18,175 nucleotides of DNA. Origin: Streptosporangiaceae bacterium. Lineage in GTDB: Bacteria; Actinomycetota; Actinomycetes; Streptosporangiales; Streptosporangiaceae. The stretch spans positions 1 through 18,175 of the forward strand of contig JASHQP010000554.1 in assembly GCA_030039095.1 (NCBI GenBank), written 5' to 3'. Below, one piece after another: positions 6,773-15,043 of this stretch (position 1 is the first letter of the stretch; each line of letters opens with the position of its first letter). The translations under genes and the position numbers were made by a program. A model generated the notes under the pieces. That model was not told the origin of the DNA. It ran no database searches and was given only the letters and a program-made list of their open reading frames with translations.

Positions 6773-7399
6773 ATGACGGTGCAAGAGCAGGGGAGGGCCG
6801 GGGAAGCGCGGCGCAGCGGGGTGCCGGGGAAGATGGCGGGCAAGCTGCCGGGAGTCCCGGAGACGCCGGCCCCGCAGCCGGGCGAGCTCAGGCAGACCCC
6901 GCAGGAGATCGAGGGCCCGTACTTCCGGCTCGGCGCCCCGAGGCGGTCCAGCCTGCTCGAGCCAGGCGACAAGCCGGAGATCGTGCTGACCGGGCGGGTG
7001 CTGACCCCGGAAGGCAAGCCGATCAGCGGCGCGGTCGTCAACTTCTGGTCGTCTGACGCGCACGGAAACTACGACATGGTCGGCTACCGGTACACCGGCT
7101 ACGTGGTGACCGGCGCCGACGGCCGGTACGAGGTCACCACGATCATCCCCGGCTGCTACCAGCCACGAATGGCCAAGCACATCCACGTCCGGGTGCAGGG
7201 AGTCAGCAGCCCGGTAACGACCCAGCTGTACATCGAGGGCGAGCCGGGCAACACCGACGACGACTTCTATCACCCCGACCTGCTGGTGCCCTGCACGACC
7301 GACCAGGACGGCGTCAGGCACGGCAGCTTCGACTTCGTCATCAAGCAGGTCACCGAGGAGGAGAACGTCACGCCGGAAACCCTCGCGGCCCGGTCGTAG
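6773..7399 (+). CDS. Intradiol ring-cleavage dioxygenase family protein
   Basis: The 208-residue protein has the protocatechuate/catechol intradiol dioxygenase core: the EGPYF motif near residue 47, the strand segment VLTGRVLTPEGKPISGAVVNFW, and the ADGRYEVTTIIPGCY turn. The non-haem Fe(III) ligands expected for this family are present: Tyr100 (HGNYD), Tyr129 (GCYQPR), His136 and His138 (KHIHV). Members open aromatic ortho-diols between the two hydroxyls using O2. The size fits a protocatechuate 3,4-dioxygenase subunit type rather than the longer catechol or hydroxyquinol 1,2-dioxygenases, and no partner subunit gene is present, so it may act as a homo-oligomer. A Gln/Pro/Gly-rich stretch of about 40 residues precedes the core. 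The ATG follows GAGAGGAG, 12 bases after the previous stop. The true diol substrate is unknown; no muconate cycloisomerase or lactonase genes follow. Confidence 0.85.
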   Translation: MTVQEQGRAGEARRSGVPGKMAGKLPGVPETPAPQPGELRQTPQEIEGPYFRLGAPRRSSLLEPGDKPEIVLTGRVLTPEGKPISGAVVNFWSSDAHGNYDMVGYRYTGYVVTGADGRYEVTTIIPGCYQPRMAKHIHVRVQGVSSPVTTQLYIEGEPGNTDDDFYHPDLLVPCTTDQDGVRHGSFDFVIKQVTEEENVTPETLAARS

Positions 7400-7410
7400 G
7401 CAGGTATGGC

Positions 7411-9417
7411 GTGTCCGAGGTCATAGCGTTCCTGTTGCTCGGGATCGGCTCCGGCGGCCTGATCGCGGGCGTGGGGATGGGCGTCGTGCTGAGCTACCGC
7501 GGCGGCGGGGTGATCAATCTCGCGGTCGGTGCGATAGCGATGCTGGCCGGCTACTTCTTCTGGTCGATCACGGCTGGGGAATTCGCCACGATACCCACGG
7601 TCCTCGCGGTCATCATGACACTGATCTTCGCGGCGGTCGTGGGCGTGGCATTCGAGTTGCTCGTGGTCCGGCCGCAGCGGACCGCGACGCCGCTGGCCAA
7701 GCTGATCGCCGCGCTCGGGGTGCTGCTGGCGCTCCAGGCGGCGGTCATCCTGGCCTTCGGCCAGGCCTCGCGGCCGCAGCCGACGATCCTGCCCACCCAG
7801 AATCTGATCATCTCGGGCGCGCCGGTGGCGGTGTACAACTTCATCATCGGCGGCATCCTGCTGGTGATCGCTGCCGGGCTGATCGCGCTCTACCGGTGGA
7901 CCAGGTTCGGGCTGTCCACCAGGGCGGCGGCGGAGAACGAGGCGCACGCCATGTTCATGGGTCTGTCGCCGAACTGGCTGTCGCTGGTGAACACCGTGAT
8001 GATGAGCGTGCTGATGGGCGTCATCGGCCTGCTCGCCGCGTCGGTGACCCAGCTCGACAGCCAGACCCTGCCGCTGCTCGTGGTGCCCGGGCTGGCCGCG
8101 GCGATGTTCGGGCGGTTCACCTCGTTCGGTGTGACGTACGTGGCCGGCATCCTGCTCGGCATGGGTGAGTCGCTGCTGCTGTACCTCACCACGCTGTCCT
8201 GGTTCCCGAGCAACGGCGGGCCCGGGATACCGCTGCCCGGCGTCCAGGAGCTGCTGATCTTCCTGGTGCTGGTGGTGGCGATGTTCTTCCGGGCCGGGAA
8301 GATCCCGGGCCGCGGGGACGTGCTCGAGCGGCGGCTCCCGATCGCCCCCAGGCCCAGGGCGCCGTTGCGCAGCACGCTGATCTACGGCGCGCTGGCCGCG
8401 GTCGCGCTGCCGCTGCTGCCCGGCGGCTTCCGCGCCGCCCTGATCGTGTCGCTCATTTCCGCGATCCTGCTGCTGTCGCTGGTGATCATCACCGGCTACC
8501 TTGGCCAGGTCTCCGTGGTCCAGCTCGCGCTCGGCGGTGCCGCGGGCTTCGCGGTCTCGCACTTCGCGATCAACTTCGGCATCGGCTTCCCGGCGGCCCC
8601 GATCATGGGGATCATCGTCGCGACCCTGCTCGGGCTTGTCTGCGGCATCCCGGCGCTGCGCGTACGCGGCGTGAGCCTGGCGGTGGTGACCCTGGCCGCC
8701 GCCGTGGCCATCGAGGACTTCGGCTTCGCGAACACCAGCTGGGGCGGCGGCTACACCGGCTCCCCGGTGCCCGCCCCCTCGCTGCTGGGCTTCGACTTCG
8801 GCCCGAACGCATCCCTGCACGGGCTGTTCGGGCCCGAGCCGAGCCCGCTGTTCGGCTGGTTCGTGCTCATCGTGCTCGCGGTGATCGGGCTGCTCGTGTG
8901 CAACCTGCGGCGCAGCGCGCTCGGCCAGGACATGCTGGCGGTGCGTGCGAACGAGCGGGCGGCGGCGGCCGCGGGCATCGACGTGCGCTACACCAAGCTG
9001 CTCGGCTTCGCGCTGTCGGCCGCGATCGCGGGTGTGGGCGGGGTGCTGCTGGCCTACCAGTACGCGTCCATCACCGCGGACAGCTACGACACGTTCACGG
9101 CGCTGGCGCTGATCGCCTTTGCCTACATCTCCGGCATCACCACCGTGGCGGGCGCGGTCTGGGGCGGGCTCATCTTCATCGGCGGCATCTTCGCCTACGC
9201 GCTGCAGGACTGGTTCGGGCTGCAGGGCGAGTGGTTCACGCTGGTCGGCGGGCTGCTGCTGGTCCTCACGCTGGTGCAGCAGCCGCAGGGGGTGGCGACC
9301 GGGCTGTTCTACGGCGACAGACCCCTGCGCATCTCGCTGCCGCTGCGCGGGCGGGGCGGCCCGCCGCAGACCCCCGAGCCGGCGGACAGCGTCGGCGAGG
9401 CGAAGGTGGCGTCATGA
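7411..9417 (+). CDS. Fused LivH-LivM type ABC transporter permease
   Basis: One 668-residue membrane protein contains both permease halves of a Liv (branched-chain amino acid type) importer. The LivH half covers about residues 1-300, beginning GIGSGGLIAGVGMGVVLSYRGGGVINLAVG, with its cytoplasmic ATPase-contact loop near residues 170-190 (RAAAENEAHAMFMGL). A short basic linker (RRLPIAPRPRAPLR) leads to the LivM half from about residue 320, with TGYLGQVSVVQLALGG and a second contact loop near 511-530 (VRANERAAAAAGID). The GTG start at 7411 follows CAGG at 7401-7404 and lies 11 bases after the dioxygenase stop; an ATG at 7406 is in the wrong frame. The stop overlaps the LivG start as ATGA. Placement inside the enzyme operon shows the transporter serves this pathway. 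Confidence 0.93.
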   Translation: MSEVIAFLLLGIGSGGLIAGVGMGVVLSYRGGGVINLAVGAIAMLAGYFFWSITAGEFATIPTVLAVIMTLIFAAVVGVAFELLVVRPQRTATPLAKLIAALGVLLALQAAVILAFGQASRPQPTILPTQNLIISGAPVAVYNFIIGGILLVIAAGLIALYRWTRFGLSTRAAAENEAHAMFMGLSPNWLSLVNTVMMSVLMGVIGLLAASVTQLDSQTLPLLVVPGLAAAMFGRFTSFGVTYVAGILLGMGESLLLYLTTLSWFPSNGGPGIPLPGVQELLIFLVLVVAMFFRAGKIPGRGDVLERRLPIAPRPRAPLRSTLIYGALAAVALPLLPGGFRAALIVSLISAILLLSLVIITGYLGQVSVVQLALGGAAGFAVSHFAINFGIGFPAAPIMGIIVATLLGLVCGIPALRVRGVSLAVVTLAAAVAIEDFGFANTSWGGGYTGSPVPAPSLLGFDFGPNASLHGLFGPEPSPLFGWFVLIVLAVIGLLVCNLRRSALGQDMLAVRANERAAAAAGIDVRYTKLLGFALSAAIAGVGGVLLAYQYASITADSYDTFTALALIAFAYISGITTVAGAVWGGLIFIGGIFAYALQDWFGLQGEWFTLVGGLLLVLTLVQQPQGVATGLFYGDRPLRISLPLRGRGGPPQTPEPADSVGEAKVAS

Positions 9418-10199
9418 CGGCTTTGCTGCAGGCCAGTGGTGTCTGCGTGAACTTCGGCTCGGTCCGTGCGCTGGCGGGCGTCGACATTGAAGTGCCGGCC
9501 GGCCAGCTCGTCGGGCTCATCGGCCCGAACGGGGCCGGCAAGACGACGTTCATCGACGCAGTGACCGGGTTCGTACCCGCCGGCGGCCAGGTGCTGTTCG
9601 GCGGGCAGGACATTTCCGGGGCGCCCCCGCATGTCCGGGCCAGGCTCGGCCTGGCCCGGACCTGGCAGACCATCGAGCTGTTCGACGACCTGACCGTGCA
9701 CGAGAACCTGGTGGTGGCGGCGCGGCGGCCGACGCTGGTCGGTTCGTTCAGGGAAGTGGTGCTGGGCCGGAACCGGCGCGCCGAGGCCAGGGTCGACAAC
9801 GCGATCCGGGTCCTCGAGCTCGAGGAGTTCGTCGACCGGATGCCGGGCGAGCTGCCCCAGGGCAAGCGCAAGCTGGTCGGCGTCGCCCGCGCGCTCGCCG
9901 GGGAGTCGAACCTGATCCTCCTGGACGAGCCGGCCTCGGGCCTGGACACGTCGGAGAGCCTCGACCTCGGCCGGCGGCTGCGCCGGGTGGTGGACGAGGG
10001 GGTGTCCATGCTCCTCGTCGACCACGACATGGGCCTTGTGCTGACCATCTGCGACAACGTGTACGTGCTCGACTTCGGCCGCCTGCTGGCGCACGGCGCG
10101 CCCGCCGAGGTGCGCAATGACCCGCAGGTGCTGGCCGCCTACCTCGGCGGCGCGGCGGGCGGCCAGGTGCCGTCGGGGGCGCTGGGGGAGGACAAGTGA
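9414..10199 (+). CDS. livG: LivG-like ABC transporter ATP-binding protein
   Basis: This 261-residue nucleotide-binding subunit powers the Liv-type importer from the cytoplasmic face. Walker A GPNGAGKT is at residues 37-44, the signature region is LPQGKRK at 147-153, Walker B ends in Asp171-Glu172 (LILLDEP), and the switch His follows in LLVDHDM. The signature departs from LSGGQ, with Pro replacing Ser; LivG proteins of actinobacteria often vary here, so I do not take this as inactivation. The ATG overlaps the permease stop (ATGA), and its own stop overlaps the LivF GTG, so the permease and both ATPases are translationally coupled. It is assigned as LivG rather than LivF by order, by its longer helical insert around residues 100-125, and by its looser signature. 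Confidence 0.9.
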   Translation: MTALLQASGVCVNFGSVRALAGVDIEVPAGQLVGLIGPNGAGKTTFIDAVTGFVPAGGQVLFGGQDISGAPPHVRARLGLARTWQTIELFDDLTVHENLVVAARRPTLVGSFREVVLGRNRRAEARVDNAIRVLELEEFVDRMPGELPQGKRKLVGVARALAGESNLILLDEPASGLDTSESLDLGRRLRRVVDEGVSMLLVDHDMGLVLTICDNVYVLDFGRLLAHGAPAEVRNDPQVLAAYLGGAAGGQVPSGALGEDK

Positions 10200-10945
10200 C
10201 CGGCCAGATGCTCGAGATCGACGACCTGTCGGCCGGCTACAACGGCGCCGAGGTCATCAGGCACATCAGCATCACGGTCGGCAGCGGCGAGGTGGTCGCG
10301 CTGTTCGGCCCGAACGGGGCCGGCAAGACCACGACGCTGCGCGCCATCTCCGGCCTGGTGCACCCGACGCGCGGCCGGGTGGTCTACGAGGGCAGGGATC
10401 TGGCCAGGCAGTCGCCGACCTCGCGCGCCCGTGCCGGGATCGCGCACGTGCCGGAGGGACGCGGCATATTCTTCGGCCTGACCGTGGCCGAGCACCTCAG
10501 GCTCGGCTACCGCGGCGAGCGTCTGGACCCCGCGATCGTCTACGAGTACTTTCCCGCGCTCCAGCCTCTCACCGGCCGCCGCGCCGGGCTGCTGTCCGGC
10601 GGTGAACAGCAGATGCTCGCGGTCGGCCGGGCGCTGGCCCGACGCCCCAGGCTGCTGCTGCTCGACGAGCTGAGTCTCGGGCTCGCGCCCATGCTCGTGG
10701 AGCGGCTGCTGCCGGTGGTGCGCACGTACGCCCAGGACAGTGGCTGCGCCGTCCTGCTGGTCGAGCAGCACGTGCAACTGGCCACCGAGATCGCGGATCG
10801 CTGCTATGTGCTGTCGCACGGCGACATCGTGCTGCACGAGACCGCTGCGCGGCTGCTGCAGGCTCCGGCGATCCTGTTCGCCAGCTATGTCGGGCAGCAG
10901 GCGTTGCCGGCCGATGAAGCTGCCGCGCCGGGGAGCGGCACGTGA
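10196..10945 (+). CDS. livF: LivF-like ABC transporter ATP-binding protein
   Basis: This 249-residue second ATPase of the importer has Walker A GPNGAGKT at 38-45, a canonical signature LSGGE at 133-137, Walker B Asp157-Glu158 (LLLLDEL) and the H-loop in LLVEQHV. The motif HVPEGRGIFFGLTVAEHL is typical of LivF, where PEGR-type sequences follow the Q-loop. The GTG at 10196 overlaps the LivG stop and has GGAGG at 10186-10190 at good spacing; an in-frame ATG at 10208 is a less likely start. It presumably pairs with the LivG-like protein as a heterodimer beneath the fused permease. A 92-base gap follows before the ThDP enzyme gene. Confidence 0.92.
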   Translation: MTGQMLEIDDLSAGYNGAEVIRHISITVGSGEVVALFGPNGAGKTTTLRAISGLVHPTRGRVVYEGRDLARQSPTSRARAGIAHVPEGRGIFFGLTVAEHLRLGYRGERLDPAIVYEYFPALQPLTGRRAGLLSGGEQQMLAVGRALARRPRLLLLDELSLGLAPMLVERLLPVVRTYAQDSGCAVLLVEQHVQLATEIADRCYVLSHGDIVLHETAARLLQAPAILFASYVGQQALPADEAAAPGSGT

Positions 10946-11037
10946 CGATCCGCGGCCCGCGCCCGGTGAGCGGGAAGCCCGGCCCCGCCGCGCATCAGAG
11001 ATCGCCCATCCGCCCGACGTCCGTGCAGGAGAGAGAG

Positions 11038-12765
11038 ATGGCAGAGCCGAAGATCAGCGGGGCCGAGTACCTGGCGCGGGCGCTGGACGCCTACGGGGTC
11101 ACGGCCGTGTTCTTCGTCCCGACGATCTTGAGCAGGACGCTCTACGAGATGGAGGCGCGGACCGGCATCCGGCGCATTCTCACGCACGGCGAGAAGGCGG
11201 CCGTGTACATGGCAGACGGCTATGCCCGCGCCAGCGGCCGGCCCGGCGTGTGCATGGCGCAGACCGTGGGTGCCGCGAACCTGGCGGCCGGGATGCGGGA
11301 CCCGTTCCTCGGCTGCTCACCGGTGCTGGCACTGACGGGGGGGCCATACAACTCGAGCCGCGGCCGCAACTATTACCAGGAGATCGAGGACTTCCCGCTG
11401 TTCAAGCCCGTGACGAAGCTCAGCGCGCAGGTCACCGACGCCGGCCGGCTGCCCGACCTGCTCGCGCACGCCTTCGCGACCGCCACCACCGGCAAGCCGG
11501 GCCCCGTGCACCTGGAGGTCGATGGGCACTGCGGCGAGGGAGTGGAGAACACCGAAACCGACGCGACAGTCCCGGTGGCCCGGCCGGTGACCGTGCCCGG
11601 GCTGCGCGCCCGCCCGGCGGCAGAGTCGGTTGCCGCGGCGGCAAGGCTGCTGCGCGAGGCCAGCCGTCCGGTCATCGTGGCGGGCGGGGGTGTGCGCGCG
11701 TCCGGCGCCCAGGCCGAACTGCGCATGCTCGCCGAGCGCCTGGATGTGCCGGTCGCGACGTCCCTGAACGCCAAGGACGTGCTGCCCGGCGACCACCCGC
11801 TCAACGTTGGCGTGCCTGGCCTGTACTCCAGGGCGAGCGCGAACCACGCGTTGCTCGAGGCGGACCTGGTGATGTACGTCGGCAGCAAGACCGGCAACCA
11901 GGTCACGATGAACTGGCAGGTGCCGCCGCTGTCGGTCAGGGTCGTCCAGCTGGACATAGACCCCGCCGAGATCGGCCGGCACTACCCGGACACGCTCGGC
12001 GTGCTGGCCGACGCCAAGCTTGGCCTGGCCGATCTCGCCGCCGCGCTCGGCGGGGAGCCTGGCGGCCACTCGGCCTGGGCGCGGCGTGCCCAGCAGCTGG
12101 TTCGGTCGTGGCGGGGCTGGATGCATGACGCGATGACCTCAGACCAGGTCCCGATCCGGCCGGAGCGGCTGTCGGCCGAAATTACCCGGCACCTGCCGGA
12201 CGACGCCCTGCTGGTATCCGACACCGGCCACTCCGGCATGTGGACCGGCGGCATGATCGACCTGAACCAGCCCGGCCAGGGCTACATCAGGGCCGCGGGA
12301 TCGCTGGGATGGGGACTGCCGGCCGCGATCGGCGCCCAGGTCGCCCAGCCCGGCCGGCCCGTGATCCTGTTCACCGGCGACGGCGGGCTCTGGTACCACG
12401 TCGGCGAACTCGAAACCGCGGCCCGGTGGCAGATCCCAGCGGTCGTCGTGGTCAACAACAACAGCTCGCTGAACCAGGAGATCCACGTCTACAGCGCGGC
12501 GTATGGCGGCTCGCTGCGTGGCAGGCACGGTGAGCTCTGGCGCTTCAAGGAGACAGACTTCGCCCAGGTGGCAGGGTCCATGGGTGTGCTGGGGCTGACG
12601 GTCAGGAAGGCATCGGACTTCGAGGGGGCGCTGGAGCAGGCGCTGGCGGCCAGCGGGCCGGCCGTGATCAACGTGGTCACGGATGCCGATGCTCTCGCGC
12701 CGAGGGGCGTCACGCAGCCCGCCCCGCACGCTGACCAGGCCGCCGAGCGCAAGGACACGCCGTGA
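11038..12765 (+). CDS. Thiamine-diphosphate-dependent decarboxylase/lyase (acetolactate synthase/benzoylformate decarboxylase superfamily)
   Basis: The 575-residue protein has the three-domain layout of this superfamily. The N-terminal pyrimidine-binding domain carries the activating Glu52 in THGEKAAVYMADGYAR, a central domain includes PVIVAGGGVRASGA, and the C-terminal pyrophosphate domain has GDG at 447-449 and Asn473-475 (VVNNNSS), the ThDP/Mg motif. Such enzymes break or form C-C bonds next to a carbonyl, for example decarboxylating 2-oxo acids or carboligating aldehydes. The active-site sequence does not let me choose between decarboxylase, lyase and synthase. Oxalyl-CoA decarboxylase is unlikely, since its GDS-type motif is absent. 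The ATG at 11038 is preferred because AGGAG lies at 11027-11031. A GTG at 10942, overlapping the LivF stop, would add 32 residues of unconserved, Pro/Arg-rich sequence. Cytosolic. Confidence 0.88.
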   Translation: MAEPKISGAEYLARALDAYGVTAVFFVPTILSRTLYEMEARTGIRRILTHGEKAAVYMADGYARASGRPGVCMAQTVGAANLAAGMRDPFLGCSPVLALTGGPYNSSRGRNYYQEIEDFPLFKPVTKLSAQVTDAGRLPDLLAHAFATATTGKPGPVHLEVDGHCGEGVENTETDATVPVARPVTVPGLRARPAAESVAAAARLLREASRPVIVAGGGVRASGAQAELRMLAERLDVPVATSLNAKDVLPGDHPLNVGVPGLYSRASANHALLEADLVMYVGSKTGNQVTMNWQVPPLSVRVVQLDIDPAEIGRHYPDTLGVLADAKLGLADLAAALGGEPGGHSAWARRAQQLVRSWRGWMHDAMTSDQVPIRPERLSAEITRHLPDDALLVSDTGHSGMWTGGMIDLNQPGQGYIRAAGSLGWGLPAAIGAQVAQPGRPVILFTGDGGLWYHVGELETAARWQIPAVVVVNNNSSLNQEIHVYSAAYGGSLRGRHGELWRFKETDFAQVAGSMGVLGLTVRKASDFEGALEQALAASGPAVINVVTDADALAPRGVTQPAPHADQAAERKDTP

Positions 12766-13820
12766 CGACCGAGTTCAGCTACGACGTCGACGCCCACTGG
12801 GAACAGCTTCCTGCCGGGATAACGCACAAGGACGTGTCGGCGGTGGGCGTCGACTCGCACGACCGCGTGTACGTGCTCACCAGGCATGACTCGAACCTCC
12901 TCGTGTACGAGTCCGACGGCTCGTTCATCACCGCCTGGGGCGGCGGTGCCTTCACCAACCCGCACGGGCTGACCGTGGGCCCGGACGACGCGGTGTACAC
13001 CGTGGACAACGGCGACCACTCGGTGCGCAAATTCTCACCGGACGGCAAGCCGCTGATGACGCTGGGCCGGCCGGGCGAGCCGGCCGACACCGGCCACCAG
13101 CAGGGCGTGCCGTTCATCGTGCACAACGTGGAAACGGTCAAGCGGCCTGGTCCGCCGTTCAACGGCTGCACGAACCTTGCCGTCGCGGCGGACGGCCGCA
13201 TCTACGTCGCCGACGGCTACGGGAACTGCCGCGTGCACGTGTTCGCGCCGACCGGAGAGCTGCTCTCGTCCTGGGGCGACGTGGGCATCGGGCCAGGGGA
13301 GTTCCACCTGCCGCACGGCATCGCGATCGGCCCGGACGGGCGGGTGTACGTCTGCGACCGGGAAAACGACCGCATCCAGGTCTTCGACGCCGGCGGCGGC
13401 TACCTCACCGAGTGGACCGACGTGCAGCGGCCGTGCCAGATCGCCGTCGACCCCGCCGGTTACGCGTACGTGGCCGAGCTGTGGCGGCCCAAGGGCAAGG
13501 GCTCGTTCACGCACGGGTTCATGCGCGAGGACCGGCCGGGCCGGGTCACGATCTACGACCGGTACGGGTCCATCGTCGCCCGGTGGGGCGCCAGCACGAT
13601 CAACCGTGCCGCACCAGGCTGCTTCGTCGCGCCGCACGGCATCGCCGTCGACTCGCGCGGCGACGTGTACGTCTGCGAGGTCACTTACACGTTCGGCATC
13701 CGGGCCAACGGCCTGGACCCGGCCGAGTGCGGTGCTCACCAGATCCAGAAGTTCACCCGCCGCGACGGCCAGGCCGGCCCACGGGAAACGCAGCGGACAG
13801 GAAGGAATGCGGGCAGATGA
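12762..13820 (+). CDS. NHL-repeat beta-propeller resembling peptidyl-alpha-hydroxyglycine alpha-amidating lyase (PAL)
   Basis: The 352-residue protein is built of NHL-type blades; clear ones start near residues 25, 64, 132, 181, 224 and 289. Three PHG(I/L) motifs place His68, His185 and His292 at equivalent blade positions, spaced 117 and 107 apart, close to the zinc His spacing in eukaryotic PAL. The segment DGYGNCRVHVF, with Tyr153, matches the DGYxNxR motif holding the catalytic Tyr of PAL, and Arg41 (LTRHD) may match its catalytic Arg. PAL splits carbinolamides (N-C-OH) into an amide and an aldehyde such as glyoxylate. There is no signal peptide, so it should act in the cytosol, probably on a small molecule rather than a secreted peptide. 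The GTG start and ATGA end overlap both neighbours. The fold call is firm; the lyase activity is inferred from residues. Confidence 0.82.
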   Translation: MTTEFSYDVDAHWEQLPAGITHKDVSAVGVDSHDRVYVLTRHDSNLLVYESDGSFITAWGGGAFTNPHGLTVGPDDAVYTVDNGDHSVRKFSPDGKPLMTLGRPGEPADTGHQQGVPFIVHNVETVKRPGPPFNGCTNLAVAADGRIYVADGYGNCRVHVFAPTGELLSSWGDVGIGPGEFHLPHGIAIGPDGRVYVCDRENDRIQVFDAGGGYLTEWTDVQRPCQIAVDPAGYAYVAELWRPKGKGSFTHGFMREDRPGRVTIYDRYGSIVARWGASTINRAAPGCFVAPHGIAVDSRGDVYVCEVTYTFGIRANGLDPAECGAHQIQKFTRRDGQAGPRETQRTGRNAGR

Positions 13821-15028
13821 AGCTGAGCACCGACCGGATCCGGGTGACGCACGGCGGAAACCTGCCCCGGCCGAAGCCGTTCGACGAACTGCTGCGCCAG
13901 GGTGCCGTGGTAACCGCCGAGGTGGCCGGGCAGTTGCCGGCCGCGGTGCGGGGCGTGGTGGACCGCCAGATCGAGTGCGGCGTGGACGTTGTCAACGACG
14001 GCGAATACGTCAAAGCGGCCGGCGGCGGCAGCTATGCCGGGTACATCCACCAGCGGGTGGCCGGGTGGGAGGTGCTGCCGGTCGACCCCGCGCAGCCGCG
14101 GAAGCGGGAAGGCGTGGCAGCGCGTGAGCGGCGGATGTTCCCGGGGGTCTACGAGTCCGGCCTGTGGCTGTCGGGATCCGGCGGCCCGGTCCGGCCCGGC
14201 TTCTTCACGCCGGGAGCGCCGCCGGAGCCGACGACCGAACGGGTGTGCACGGGCCCGGTCGCTTATACCGGGCACGCCGCGATCAAGGCAGACGTGGACG
14301 CGCTGACCATGGCGCTGGAGGGGAGGGACACCGACCAGGTCGAGGGGTTCGTTGCCGCGCTCGGCCCGCTCAGCCTGGGTGCGGGCGCCCGCAACGAGTA
14401 TTACGCCAGCGAGGACGAGTACATGACCGCCGTGGCCGAGTGCGTGCGCGAAGAGTACAAGGCGATCACCGACGCCGGGCTGATCGTGCAGATCGATGAG
14501 CCCGAGTTCGCAACCTCCTGGCAGTTCTACCCGGACTGGGACGTCGACCAGTACCACAGGTACCTGGCCTTCTGCGTCGAGATCATCAACCACGCGCTGG
14601 AGGGCCTGCCGGAGGAGCGGGTGCGGTTCCATGTGTGCTGGGGATCCGGGCACCGGCCGCATGTCACCGACATCGGCCTGGCTCACATCGCCGGCCATCT
14701 CCTGAGCATCAACGCGCAGGCCTACTCGGTCGAAGCCGGCAACGTCCGGCACGCCCATGAATGGCGCGTCTGGGACGACGTCAAGCTCCCCGACGGCAAG
14801 ATCCTGGTCCCAGGCGTCGTCTCCCACGCGACCGATCTGGTCGAGCACCCCGAGCTCATCGCCGAGCGCCTGGTGAACTTCGCCAGCGTCGTGGGGAAGG
14901 AGAGCCTGCAGGCCGGGACGGACTGCGGCATCGGCTCCCGGGTCGGCCACGAGGACATCGTCTGGGCCAAGCTGCGGGCCATGTCCGAGGGCGCGGCGCT
15001 TGCAAGCAGGCAACTCTCGGGCAAGTGA
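13817..15028 (+). CDS. Short MetE-like zinc enzyme, copy 2
   Basis: This 403-residue protein is a paralogue of the product of 5603-6760. Shared landmarks are THGGNLPRP at the N-terminus, VVNDGEY, an NEYYASEDEYMTAV segment (NEYYATDEEYAFAI in copy 1), and the complete zinc set His272 and Cys274 (FHVCWGS), Glu306 (YSVEAGN) and Cys370 (GTDCGIG). It differs by a roughly 20-residue Gly/Pro-rich insertion around residues 95-140 and by AAGGGSYAGY in place of SSWSAY after NDGEY, so the two probably act on different alkyl donors or acceptors. The ATG overlaps the propeller gene stop as ATGA, with AGGAAGG about ten bases upstream. Like copy 1, it lacks the N-terminal barrel of classical MetE and no corrinoid protein is encoded nearby. 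Confidence 0.87.
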   Translation: MKLSTDRIRVTHGGNLPRPKPFDELLRQGAVVTAEVAGQLPAAVRGVVDRQIECGVDVVNDGEYVKAAGGGSYAGYIHQRVAGWEVLPVDPAQPRKREGVAARERRMFPGVYESGLWLSGSGGPVRPGFFTPGAPPEPTTERVCTGPVAYTGHAAIKADVDALTMALEGRDTDQVEGFVAALGPLSLGAGARNEYYASEDEYMTAVAECVREEYKAITDAGLIVQIDEPEFATSWQFYPDWDVDQYHRYLAFCVEIINHALEGLPEERVRFHVCWGSGHRPHVTDIGLAHIAGHLLSINAQAYSVEAGNVRHAHEWRVWDDVKLPDGKILVPGVVSHATDLVEHPELIAERLVNFASVVGKESLQAGTDCGIGSRVGHEDIVWAKLRAMSEGAALASRQLSGK

Positions 15029-15043
15029 TGGAGGCGTGACGGC

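Noticed and set aside
7270..8820. 516-codon minus-strand open frame opposite the permease gene
   Set aside because: Its translation is repetitive in Gln, Arg, Asp and His, which is the reverse-frame image of hydrophobic codons; the plus strand encodes a clear LivHM permease.
9173..9182. A second copy of CTTCATCGGC, the left arm of the start hairpin
   Set aside because: It lies inside the permease gene encoding a hydrophobic FIG segment with no matching second arm, so it is coincidental codon use.
9852..9866. LivG signature LPQGK instead of LSGGQ as a sign of inactivation
   Set aside because: LivG-type ATPases commonly vary here, and Walker A, Walker B and the switch His are intact.
11038..12765. 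Oxalate degradation (formyl-CoA transferase plus oxalyl-CoA decarboxylase) as the explanation of the CaiB and ThDP genes
   Set aside because: The ThDP protein lacks the GDS-type motif expected of oxalyl-CoA decarboxylase, the CoA-transferase is a double module, and the other enzymes would be unexplained.
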